From assembly GCA_009779265.1 (NCBI GenBank), contig WREP01000015.1, positions 1 through 51,862 on the forward strand: a stretch of 51,862 nucleotides of DNA, read 5' to 3'. Position numbers and translations under genes: made by a program. Positions within the stretch are counted from its first letter, which is position 1. The number at the start of each line of letters is the position of its first letter. Below the pieces are notes generated by a model. That model was not told the DNA's origin. It did not search any database and saw nothing but the letters and a program-made list of their open reading frames with translations. Source of the stretch: Betaproteobacteria bacterium. GTDB taxonomy: Bacteria > Pseudomonadota > Gammaproteobacteria > Burkholderiales > Rhodocyclaceae. Of the stretch, positions 17,590 to 25,353 are shown piece by piece.

Positions 17590-17952
17590 ATGCAAGCCAA
17601 AAACATTTCCCTCTGGCAGACGCTGACCAGCGCCAGCCTGATTGCCCTGATTTTCCTGTGTCTGGCCTGGGAAGGCTGGCTGGCGCCGCTGCGTCCCGGC
17701 GGCTCGTGGCTGACCCTGAAAGCCGCCGTACTGCTGCTGCCGCTATTCGGCGTCCTGCGCGGCAGGCGCTACACCTATAAGTGGCTGTCGCTGCTGATCC
17801 AGTTCTACCTTCTCGAAGGTCTGGTCCGCGCCAGCAGCGAGCGCGGCGCGGCGCAATGGCTGGCAGCCGGCGAAACGCTGCTGGCGATGGTGGTTTTCGT
17901 CGCGGCCATCCTCTACGTTCGCGCCACGCGCCCGGCTCCGCCGGTGCAATGA
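17590..17952 (+). CDS. DUF2069 small membrane protein
   Basis: A 120-aa protein with four hydrophobic segments (about 12-28, 43-58, 64-80, 92-110). SLIALIFLCLAWEGWLAPLR, WLTLKAAVLLLPLFGVLRGRRYTYKW and QFYLLEGLVRA match DUF2069, a conserved proteobacterial family of unknown function. TATAAT (17576-17581) ends only 8 bp before the ATG, so the message may be leaderless or nearly so. A longer or different promoter is possible, as no good -35 is visible. Confidence 0.85.
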   Translation: MQAKNISLWQTLTSASLIALIFLCLAWEGWLAPLRPGGSWLTLKAAVLLLPLFGVLRGRRYTYKWLSLLIQFYLLEGLVRASSERGAAQWLAAGETLLAMVVFVAAILYVRATRPAPPVQ

Positions 17953-17975
17953 GACTGTCGCGAAAGCCCGATACT

Positions 17976-18153
17976 CCCCTCCCCCCCTCGCGGGGGAGGG
18001 GCCGGGTGAGAGGGGGAGGCGGCAAGTGAGACGGCGGCTGGTTCGTCCATCGCGCTTGCGTACGCCGCTTCGCGGGCAGGAGTGACGGGGAACGCCCCTT
18101 TCTCCGGTGAACCTCCCCCTCTCCCCAACCCCTCCCCCGCGAGGGGGGAGGGG
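17976..18153. repeat. Inverted pair of C-rich/G-rich repeats
   Basis: Left arm (17976-18019) and right arm (18112-18153) are near-perfect inverted copies of a roughly 43-bp unit that is itself a hairpin, CCCCCTCGCGGGGG at its core. The unit resembles the blocks at 12124-12240 and a partial version near 765-785. About 90 bp of unrelated sequence lies between the arms, with no ORF I can support. Confidence 0.8.
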
Positions 18154-18197
18154 CTTCAAGGGCGCGGATTGAGCCTTTTGCGACAACCTCCAATAGC

Positions 18198-18346
18198 GTA
18201 GGGTGGATAAGGCCGAAGGCCGCCATCCGCCGGTCGTATCCTCCGATGCCAAGCATCGCAAATTGAAAATTGGTGACGCTTCGCGTCGAAGGAGAACGGC
18301 GGATTGCGCCGCTTCGCGGCTTATCCGCCCTTGGGCCTGGGCTACG
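18198..18346. repeat. GTAGGGTGGATAAG-type intergenic repeat
   Basis: GTAGGGTGGATAAGGCCG... at the left and ...GGCTTATCCGCCCTTGGGCC at the right are imperfect inverted ends around GCATCCGCC-like blocks. Repeats of this wording are widespread between genes of beta- and gammaproteobacteria. With the preceding element it fills the gene-free gap 17953-18414. Confidence 0.6.
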
Positions 18347-18414
18347 CTTGCTGTCAGAGCCGCGCTCTATACTGATGGGTCGATTACAAACTGTTGCCTG
18401 AAAAGTTCCCCGCC

Positions 18415-18681
18415 ATGTCCCTTCACGCCATTCACCTGCCCCGCTTTCCCGAATGCTGGAAAAGTTGCGGCGCCTGTGCCGCCGGTACTGTTTTCATTCT
18501 CGAACTGTCGATACAGGTCGGTGACTGGGTAGAGCGTGACGAAACAATCTTGACGCTGGAGACCGGCAAGGTGGCGCTGGACATTCCTTCGCCGTGGTCC
18601 GGGCGGATTGTCGAAGTGCATGTCACAGCGGGCGACACAGTCGATGAGGGAGCGCTACTGGCAATGCTGGCGACAGACTGA
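18415..18681 (+). CDS. Stand-alone lipoyl/biotinyl-domain protein
   Basis: An 88-aa protein. Residues ~24-88 form a single lipoyl/biotinyl attachment domain: VGDWVERDETILTLETGKVAL (key part ETGKVALDIPSP) carries the modifiable lysine K52, and VHVTAGDTVDEGALLAML completes the barrel. A cysteine-rich lead-in FPECWKSCGAC (C14, C18, C21) precedes it. Full-size E2 subunits or carboxylases are far longer, so this is a free carrier or a truncated relative. I chose ATG 18415; a TTG at 18394 is in frame. No 2-oxoacid dehydrogenase, glycine-cleavage or carboxylase gene is adjacent, so the partner is unknown. Confidence 0.7.
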   Translation: MSLHAIHLPRFPECWKSCGACAAGTVFILELSIQVGDWVERDETILTLETGKVALDIPSPWSGRIVEVHVTAGDTVDEGALLAMLATD

Positions 18682-18686
18682 GTGCA

Positions 18687-18760
18687 TAGGCCGGGATGGA
18701 AGAAAGTGGAATCCCAGCTTCAATCGCTGGAATTGCGCTGCGCTTCATTCCAGCCTACAG
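18687..18760. repeat. Imperfect inverted repeat (GTAGGCTGGAATG type)
   Basis: AGGCCGGGATGGAAGAAAGTG... and ...GCGCTTCATTCCAGCCTAC are imperfect inverted ends. This word family recurs between genes in many proteobacteria. It separates the lipoyl gene from the integron cassettes. Confidence 0.55.
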
Positions 18761-18784
18761 CCCTGATGGTTGGCTGTGTGCGCT

Positions 18785-18845
18785 GCCTAACGGCAAACTT
18801 AACCGGCTTGCCGTAGGCAAGTCCGGGTTGAGCGAAAGGTTAGGC
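18785..18845 (-). other. attC recombination site 1 (integron cassette end)
   Basis: The 61-bp site is bounded by GCCTAAC (18785-18791) and GTTAGGC (18839-18845), perfect matches to RYYYAAC and GTTRRRY. The interior is an imperfect palindrome, with CGGCTTGCC facing GGCAAGTCCG and CTTAACC facing GGGTTGAG. Two unpaired bases lie in only one arm, as required for bottom-strand recognition by an integron integrase. The side of the extra bases orients the cassette on the minus strand, and the site starts 31 bp after the stop of the minus-strand gene at 18877. Found by eye. Confidence 0.85.
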
Positions 18846-18876
18846 CACTATAGCAATATGCGAAGGGAAACATCAC

Positions 18877-19953
18877 TCAACGCCTCCCGACTTCAGAAAC
18901 TATAAAGTTCCGCAAAATTGCTTGGGATGCCAAGCCAACCTCTCGATCCGACGATTCAAATTGAATGTCATTCGAAATTTGACCAACTCGATATTTGACT
19001 TTCTTAAATAACTCTTGCTGTGGTTTAATAAATTCTGCGCGCGCCTGAGGAATGCAAATTAAGTCCCTATGATCATAGTATGCCTTACCTCGCAAACCGC
19101 TTTTAATCGCCTCTTGCATACATAATTCCGACAAATTACTAATAATTCCCGACGAATTGGCATTACTCTTTTCCGGTTCGGCAAGATAGGCTATTAATTT
19201 TTCTAGAATTATTTGCAAAACAAGCGATTCAATCTCATTGGCTCTACGATTCACGAACCTTTCCCCGTCAACTGCGCAAAAAGCATTAATTTCGACTGCC
19301 TTATCACATTTAAGGCTATCGTTATAGGCTAGTCTAGCCGCATGCCGCAGGATATCTGCCTTGCAATAAACTTCCTTGATATCTCCGCACTCGGTATCTC
19401 CAGTGTGTTCGCTGACAAACTCTACGATACTGGCTGTGGCGGATTGCCGCGCCATACGACCGTGTAGTGCAGCAACAGGCAACGATGCGGTTTGTTGGGG
19501 CATCGATATATCCGGTTCTGACGCTACTGATTCCTCATTTAGGGGTGATGCAGGTTGATTTTTCAATACTAGGGTACTGGGTGACTTGAGAGCAGAGTTA
19601 ACACTATTCTGTACTGTAGTTCCGCTGACACTACTTTCGAGTACTTCTTGTTCTTTTCTCGTAGTAGCATCACCTCTCACGGCAGCTTCATTGGGAGCGT
19701 CAAAAGCAATATACACACAAAAAACCAAAAATAGCACAAGCAAAACCAACGAAAACTTAAATACTCGCCAAAACCAATGCAAAGTATTTTTGCCGCGCCT
19801 ATGCCTAAATTTTATATCCGAAATATCGTCAAGCTTGTCATCGTTCAGCTTAGTTGTTGCGCGCTCAATTGAAGAGCGAGGGATAGTTGCGCCTGTCTGT
19901 ATTGCATTGCCCACCTGTAGATATTTTTTTCTTAGTTCGTCACTCACCTTCAC
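18877..19953 (-). CDS. Unknown single-pass membrane protein, cassette gene B
   Basis: I do not recognise this 358-aa protein. Residues 1-55 are cytoplasmic and end in the basic RHRRGKN. Residues 66-84 are one membrane helix, positive-inside rule giving N-in. Residues 90-180 are a Ser/Thr-rich linker. Residues 185-358 form a domain with six cysteines (189, 197, 216, 226, 278, 300), compatible with disulfides outside the inner membrane. The start is GTG at 19953, overlapping the stop of gene A (GTGA); a second GTG at 19947 has GGGAGA 6 bp upstream and may be the true start. The N-terminus VSDELRKKYLQVG echoes that of gene A. Base use is AT-rich, unlike the flanking genes. It is the second gene of a two-gene integron cassette. 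Confidence 0.8.
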   Translation of the reverse strand: MKVSDELRKKYLQVGNAIQTGATIPRSSIERATTKLNDDKLDDISDIKFRHRRGKNTLHWFWRVFKFSLVLLVLFLVFCVYIAFDAPNEAAVRGDATTRKEQEVLESSVSGTTVQNSVNSALKSPSTLVLKNQPASPLNEESVASEPDISMPQQTASLPVAALHGRMARQSATASIVEFVSEHTGDTECGDIKEVYCKADILRHAARLAYNDSLKCDKAVEINAFCAVDGERFVNRRANEIESLVLQIILEKLIAYLAEPEKSNANSSGIISNLSELCMQEAIKSGLRGKAYYDHRDLICIPQARAEFIKPQQELFKKVKYRVGQISNDIQFESSDREVGLASQAILRNFIVSEVGRR

Positions 19954-20939
19954 TCTCCCATATTTAGAAGCTCGAATGCAGTGTCTTCATTCAGGTCGGG
20001 CAACTCCCAATCCTGCAATCCTGTCGCCAATGCGTCAATTGCATCAATTGACGTTTCGACAATCTGAGTTGTTGCTGCTATATTCAACAAAGCAATTTCT
20101 TCACGCAGATTGTTTTTCATAATTTCAAGATCACTCGCAAATCCCTTTACCTTTCTAGCACTACCCACTTGCCCTTCTATCCTCTGCATCATTTCATTCC
20201 ATTTTTTCTCTACTTTGACTCGAAACTTTTCTCTTTGGCTTATTTTTCCCAAGGTTGAGTCACGAAGTTTCTCATTATTGGATGAATTTACTTTTCTTTT
20301 TGTGATTTCATCATTATTGCGCCCATTCTCTATATCATTTATCACCTCATCACGAATATGTTTCATGTCTTCTATGCCGGCAAGCCCGAATTTAGATAGA
20401 TATTCAAACACAAAAGATACGAGCTCATATGCAATGATTGAACTTCTTAAATAGAGGTTAGTTTTTTCCATGCGTTTTACGCCGCTATCTGCCTGGCCTA
20501 GCGCAACAAGTTCTTTACCAATTTCTGCATTTGCGCGTTTGAAAATTTCCACAACAGCAGAGAGCGTTGCATATGATAAATTTATTTTCTTTTGCGCACT
20601 TGCCAATTCCAAAAGACGCTGGCGATCAATAGCTTGAAGCGCCGCACCGACCTTGCTAATTGCCTCGTCTGTTTTTTGGATTTTATGCTCTTCGATGAAA
20701 TATGCGGTTGCTAGGATAATTTTCCCAACGTTCTCAGATCGCTCTCGAATGGCCACCTTAATTGTTTGGTGAATATCACGATTAGCAATAAGAGAGGTGG
20801 AGAGCAAGTCAACGTTTTTGATTGGATTTTTTTGCCCATATGCGACCATATCAGTCGCCTGGCACTCGAATTCATCCTTGATCAACATTGCACCCTCATT
20901 CAAAAACTTGTCGCGTAAATCATTCGATACGTTTTCCAT
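19950..20939 (-). CDS. Unknown helical protein, cassette gene A
   Basis: I do not recognise this 329-aa protein. It is soluble, strongly charged and predicted mostly alpha-helical, with heptad-like stretches around RQRLLELASAQKKINLSYA and the C-terminal third. A hydrophobic stretch SIIAYELVSFVFEYLSKFG lies mid-protein; it is too polar for a clear membrane helix. The N-terminus NVSNDLRDKFLNEG resembles VSDELRKKYLQVG of gene B, which suggests a shared docking element. ATG 20939 follows GGAAGAGTGGATT and is preferred to the in-frame start at 20981. It overlaps gene B by 4 bp, so the two are translationally coupled. Its AT-rich composition and flanking attC sites mark horizontal acquisition. Confidence 0.8.
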   Translation of the reverse strand: MENVSNDLRDKFLNEGAMLIKDEFECQATDMVAYGQKNPIKNVDLLSTSLIANRDIHQTIKVAIRERSENVGKIILATAYFIEEHKIQKTDEAISKVGAALQAIDRQRLLELASAQKKINLSYATLSAVVEIFKRANAEIGKELVALGQADSGVKRMEKTNLYLRSSIIAYELVSFVFEYLSKFGLAGIEDMKHIRDEVINDIENGRNNDEITKRKVNSSNNEKLRDSTLGKISQREKFRVKVEKKWNEMMQRIEGQVGSARKVKGFASDLEIMKNNLREEIALLNIAATTQIVETSIDAIDALATGLQDWELPDLNEDTAFELLNMGE

Positions 20940-20992
20940 AATCCACTCTTCCTTATGCTCGGCGAATAAAACAAATCTCAATATAACCAGAA

Positions 20993-20998
20993 ATTATA
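20993..20998 (-). promoter_or_regulatory. Possible -10 element at the head of the two-gene cassette
   Basis: TATAAT on the minus strand, 54 bp before the gene A start and just inside the cassette boundary. A weak GTTAGC (21021-21016) sits 17 bp upstream, within attC 2. A cassette-borne promoter would allow expression far from an integron Pc promoter. Confidence 0.4.
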
Positions 20999-21002
20999 GT
21001 TA

Positions 21003-21059
21003 ATATAACGCTCAAGCTAACCGGCGGCGAAGCCGTCCGGGTTGAGCGCAATGTTAGAC
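21003..21059 (-). other. attC recombination site 2
   Basis: The 57-bp site runs from ATATAAC (21003-21009, one mismatch to RYYYAAC) to GTTAGAC (21053-21059, perfect). The interior pairs CTAACCGGCGGC with GCCGTCCGGGTTGAG around GAA, with the same two extra bases in the same arm as attC 1, so both sites point the same way. The two sites share the CCGGGTTGAGCG block, typical of one host's cassette family. It follows the 51-aa gene on the minus strand. Confidence 0.85.
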
Positions 21060-21066
21060 AGAAATC

Positions 21067-21222
21067 TCATGAAATAAAAATTTTTAATTTGCTTCTAGCG
21101 ACGGCGATGACGACAAAAAATAAAATAATAAAAATGTGCTCCCAACGGAACCAACGCAACCAAACAAAAATCATCAATAGGCAAAAAATTATTATTAACG
21201 GGAGGTAAACTAAGGTTTGCAT
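21067..21222 (-). CDS. 51-aa membrane microprotein, cassette gene
   Basis: The frame reads MQTLVYLPLIIIFCLLMIFV, then WLRWFRWEHI, then FIILFFVVIAVARSK, ending KIFIS. This gives two hydrophobic helices (about 4-21 and 29-43) joined by a Trp/Arg-rich turn, and a basic C-terminus. It starts ATG 21222, 10 bp after an AAGAAG stretch, and its stop is 8 bp before attC 2, a usual gene-to-attC distance. I do not know a homologue. Holin-like, toxin-like or small accessory proteins share this build. Confidence 0.6.
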   Translation of the reverse strand: MQTLVYLPLIIIFCLLMIFVWLRWFRWEHIFIILFFVVIAVARSKLKIFIS

Positions 21223-21237
21223 ATATCTTCTTGAGTG

Positions 21238-21244
21238 GCCTAAC
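21238..21244 (-). other. Outer integron core site next to leuA
   Basis: GTTAGGC on the minus strand, 22 bp after the leuA stop, is a perfect GTTRRRY core with no attC hairpin around it. It would be the upstream boundary of the first cassette (about 21009-21244), either a former attI/attC junction or a secondary integration point. Confidence 0.6.
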
Positions 21245-21266
21245 TGGAATTAGACGACAAAGCCGC

Positions 21267-22811
21267 TCAAATATCCCCCTGCGCCCGCACCTTATCCAGC
21301 GAGGAATGCAGCTTGTTCAGCGCATTGGTATAGGAGCGGGCCGAGGCGATGACGATGTCGGTATCGGCGCCATTGCCGTTGACGATGCGCTTGTTCTTGG
21401 CCAGCCGCGTCGTTACCTCGCCCTGGGCGTCGGTGCCGGTGGTGATGGCGTTGACCGAATAAAGCAGCAGTTCGGCGCCGCTGCCGACGATGTTTTCGAT
21501 GGCCTTGAAGACGGCGTCCACCGGCCCGCCGCCGACGGCTTGCGCCTCGCGCTCGTCGCCGCCGACACTGAGGATGACGGTGGCGCGCGGCATTTCGCCG
21601 GTTTCCGAGCAGACGTGCGAATAGAGGAGCTTGTAGTGCTCCTGCTCCGGCGTCACGACTTCATCGGAAGCCAGGGCGTGCAGATCCTCGTCGAAAATTT
21701 CGTGTTTCCGGTCGGCCAGTTCCTTGAAACGGGCGAAGGCGGCGTTCAGCGCCTCGTCGCTGCCCAATTCGATGCCCAGTTCGGCAAGGCGGGTCTTGAA
21801 GGCATTGCGCCCGGAATGCTTGCCCAGCACCAGCTTGTTCTGTGCCCAGCCGACATCCTGGGCGCGCATGATTTCGTAGGTTTCGCGGTGCTTGAGCACG
21901 CCGTCCTGGTGGATGCCGGCTTCGTGGGCGAAGGCATTGGCGCCGACCACGGCCTTGTTCGGCTGCACCGGGTAGCCGGTGATTTGCGATATCAGCTTGG
22001 AAGCCGGGACGATCTGCGTCGTGTCGATGCGCGTCTCGACCGGGAAAATGTCCGGGCGCGTGCGCACGGCCATGACGATTTCTTCCAGGGAGGCGTTGCC
22101 GGCCCGTTCGCCGAGGCCATTGATGGTGCATTCGACCTGGCGCGCACCGGCCAGCACAGCGGCCAGCGAGTTGGCGACGGCCAGCCCGAGGTCGTTGTGG
22201 CAATGCACCGACCACACCACCTTGTCGGCATTGGGCACGCGCTCGATCACCCGGCGCAGGTTTTCGGCGTACTGGAAGGGAATGGCGTAGCCGACCGTGT
22301 CCGGCACATTGATGGTCGTGGCGCCGGCCTTGATGACCGCCTCGAAGACGCGGCACAGAAAGTCGATGTCGGAGCGCCCGGCGTCCTCGGCCGAAAACTC
22401 GACATCGTCGGTAAACTGCCGCGCCCAGCCGACGGACTTGACCGCCTGCTCGACGACCTGATCGGGCGTCATGCGCAGCTTTTTCTCCATGTGGATCGGC
22501 GAGGTGGCGATGAAGGTATGGATGCGGCCCGAGGCCGCCGGCTTGATGGCTTCGCCGGAGCGCCGGATATCCGCCTCGTTGGCGCGCGCCAGCGAGCAGA
22601 CTGTGGATTCGCGGATAACCTGGGCAATGGCCTGGATGGCCTCGAAATCGCCGGGCGAGGCGGCGGCGAAACCGGCCTCGATGACGTCGACGCGCATTTT
22701 CTCCAGTTGCCGGGCGACGCGGATTTTTTCTTCCTTGGTCATCGAGGCGCCCGGGCTCTGTTCGCCGTCGCGCAGGGTCGTATCGAAAATGACGAGATGT
22801 TGCTTGCTCAT
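21267..22811 (-). CDS. leuA: 2-isopropylmalate synthase
   Basis: A 514-aa enzyme making 2-isopropylmalate from acetyl-CoA and 2-oxoisovalerate, the first step of leucine synthesis. [45 protein letters not shown] and [13 protein letters not shown] mark the HMGL-like TIM barrel with its metal-binding His residues. The C-terminal ~120 residues (from about 390) form the leucine-sensing dimer domain. ATG 22811 follows GGAGCGCCCC. It is last in the ilvI-ilvH-ilvC-pssA-leuA run, 19 bp after pssA. The integron cassettes begin just past its stop, which they leave intact. Confidence 0.96.
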   Translation of the reverse strand: MSKQHLVIFDTTLRDGEQSPGASMTKEEKIRVARQLEKMRVDVIEAGFAAASPGDFEAIQAIAQVIRESTVCSLARANEADIRRSGEAIKPAASGRIHTFIATSPIHMEKKLRMTPDQVVEQAVKSVGWARQFTDDVEFSAEDAGRSDIDFLCRVFEAVIKAGATTINVPDTVGYAIPFQYAENLRRVIERVPNADKVVWSVHCHNDLGLAVANSLAAVLAGARQVECTINGLGERAGNASLEEIVMAVRTRPDIFPVETRIDTTQIVPASKLISQITGYPVQPNKAVVGANAFAHEAGIHQDGVLKHRETYEIMRAQDVGWAQNKLVLGKHSGRNAFKTRLAELGIELGSDEALNAAFARFKELADRKHEIFDEDLHALASDEVVTPEQEHYKLLYSHVCSETGEMPRATVILSVGGDEREAQAVGGGPVDAVFKAIENIVGSGAELLLYSVNAITTGTDAQGEVTTRLAKNKRIVNGNGADTDIVIASARSYTNALNKLHSSLDKVRAQGDI

Positions 22812-22830
22812 GGGGCGCTCCGGGAATTCA

Positions 22831-23622
22831 CTAGGTCTTGCGCCTGACGAGGCCGATAGCCGCCAGCACATAACCGGACAGGCCATAGATCACGAAAAAG
22901 GCAAACAACGCGATTTCCGGACTGTAGGCAACCAGCGCGAAACCGAGGGCGATGGCGGCGATGACGAAGAAAGGCACGCTCTTTTTCAGGTTCACATCCT
23001 TGAAGCTGTAGTAGCGGATGTTGGAAATCATCGTCAGACCGGCAAAAATGGTCAGCGCGCAGGCCAGCCAGCGGACATCGTGGCCCACCGCCTGCGCCGC
23101 GACGGCCGGCGTGGTTGACGTAGCGCCGACGAGATCACTTCCGGTCATCACCCAGACCAGGCCGGCGACCAGCGCCGCCGCTGCCGGTGAGGGCAGGCCC
23201 TGGAAAAAGCGTTTGTCGATGACTTCCAGCGTCGTGTTGAAGCGCGCCAGTCGCAGCGCGGCGCCAGCGCAGTAGATGAAGGCGGCGATCCAGCCGAGAC
23301 GGCCGAGATCGCGCAGCGCCCACTCGTACATCACCAGGGCGGGGGCCGCGCCGAAACTGACCATGTCGGACAGCGAATCGTATTCGGCGCCAAAGGCCGA
23401 CTGGGTGTTGGTCAGGCGGGCCACCCGGCCATCCAGCCCGTCGAACACCATGGCGATGAAAATGGCCATCGCCGCGCGCTCGAAATCGCCCTGTATCGCC
23501 TGGACGATGGCGAAGAAGCCGGCGAACAGCGCCGCCGTGGTGAACAGGTTGGGCAGGATGTAGATGCCGCGCCGCTTGAGTTCGGGATTGAAGAGGGTCT
23601 TACGGGGCTTGAGTTCGGTCAT
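22831..23622 (-). CDS. pssA: CDP-diacylglycerol--serine O-phosphatidyltransferase
   Basis: A 263-aa integral membrane enzyme (type II PssA) that makes phosphatidylserine, precursor of phosphatidylethanolamine. The CDP-alcohol transferase signature is complete: [18 protein letters not shown] followed by [13 protein letters not shown] (D..DG..AR........G...D...D). About eight membrane helices follow. The start at ATG 23622 ([11 protein letters not shown]) fits the family; the in-frame extension to 23709 is not conserved. Between ilvC and leuA, as in many betaproteobacteria, but after a terminator. Confidence 0.93.
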   Translation of the reverse strand: MTELKPRKTLFNPELKRRGIYILPNLFTTAALFAGFFAIVQAIQGDFERAAMAIFIAMVFDGLDGRVARLTNTQSAFGAEYDSLSDMVSFGAAPALVMYEWALRDLGRLGWIAAFIYCAGAALRLARFNTTLEVIDKRFFQGLPSPAAAALVAGLVWVMTGSDLVGATSTTPAVAAQAVGHDVRWLACALTIFAGLTMISNIRYYSFKDVNLKKSVPFFVIAAIALGFALVAYSPEIALFAFFVIYGLSGYVLAAIGLVRRKT

Positions 23623-23664
23623 GGGAAATGGCGATGGTCCAGAACGGCGCAAGGATACACCCGC

Positions 23665-23708
23665 CGCCCAAAAAACAAATGGGCGGTGCAGACTTCCTGC
23701 ACCGCCCA
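23665..23708 (-). terminator. Terminator between ilvC and pssA
   Basis: TGGGCGGTGCA (23680-23690) pairs perfectly with TGCACCGCCCA (23698-23708). On the minus strand it is followed by TTTGTTTTTTGG. It would end or attenuate the ilv transcript before pssA-leuA. Confidence 0.85.
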
Positions 23709-23796
23709 CAGCGAAGACGAGGCGAGACGCGAGCGCGCAGACAGGTCGTTAGTACGGCCAGCGCGAACAACGGCGCAACGTCGAGCCGGTAAACAC

Positions 23797-24843
<1,047 letters not shown>

Positions 24844-25335
24844 TCAAACCTTGAGAATGCGGTCGCCACGACCCACGCCACAGACGCCGGTGCGCACCGT
24901 TTCGAGTATCAGGCCGCCATCGAGGGCGGCGATGAAGGAATCGAGCTTGGAACTGGCGCCTGTCAACTCGATGACATAAGTCGTCTCGGTGACGTCGATG
25001 ATGCGGCCGCGGAAAATATCGGCCATCCGCTTCATTTCTTCGCGATCCTTGCCGGTAGCGCGCACCTTGATGAGCATCAGTTCGCGCTCGACATGGGGCG
25101 CCTCGGAGAGATCGACCAGTTTGACCACATCGACCAGCTTGTTGAGCTGCTTGGTGATCTGTTCCAGTACGTCGTCCGAACCCCAGGTCAGGATAGTCAT
25201 GCGCGACAGCGACGGGTCTTCCGTCGGCGCCACGGTCAGCGATTCAATGTTGTAGGCACGGGCCGAGAACAGCCCGGCAACGCGGGACAGCGCGCCCGCT
25301 TCGTTTTCAATCAGGAGGGAAATGATGTGTCGCAT
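24844..25335 (-). CDS. ilvH: Acetolactate synthase small (regulatory) subunit
   Basis: A 163-aa subunit with an N-terminal ACT domain (RHIISLLIENEAGALSRVAG, FSARAYNIESLTVAPTED) and the usual C-terminal domain. It confers valine feedback inhibition on the large subunit. ATG 25335 follows GGGGAAGGAACACAAC. It starts 18 bp after the large-subunit stop. Confidence 0.97.
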   Translation of the reverse strand: MRHIISLLIENEAGALSRVAGLFSARAYNIESLTVAPTEDPSLSRMTILTWGSDDVLEQITKQLNKLVDVVKLVDLSEAPHVERELMLIKVRATGKDREEMKRMADIFRGRIIDVTETTYVIELTGASSKLDSFIAALDGGLILETVRTGVCGVGRGDRILKV

Positions 25336-25353
25336 GTTGTGTTCCTTCCCCGC

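Noticed and set aside
18696-18905. 69-codon plus-strand ORF over attC 1
   Set aside because: It runs through an intergenic repeat and the attC hairpin, so coding is unlikely.
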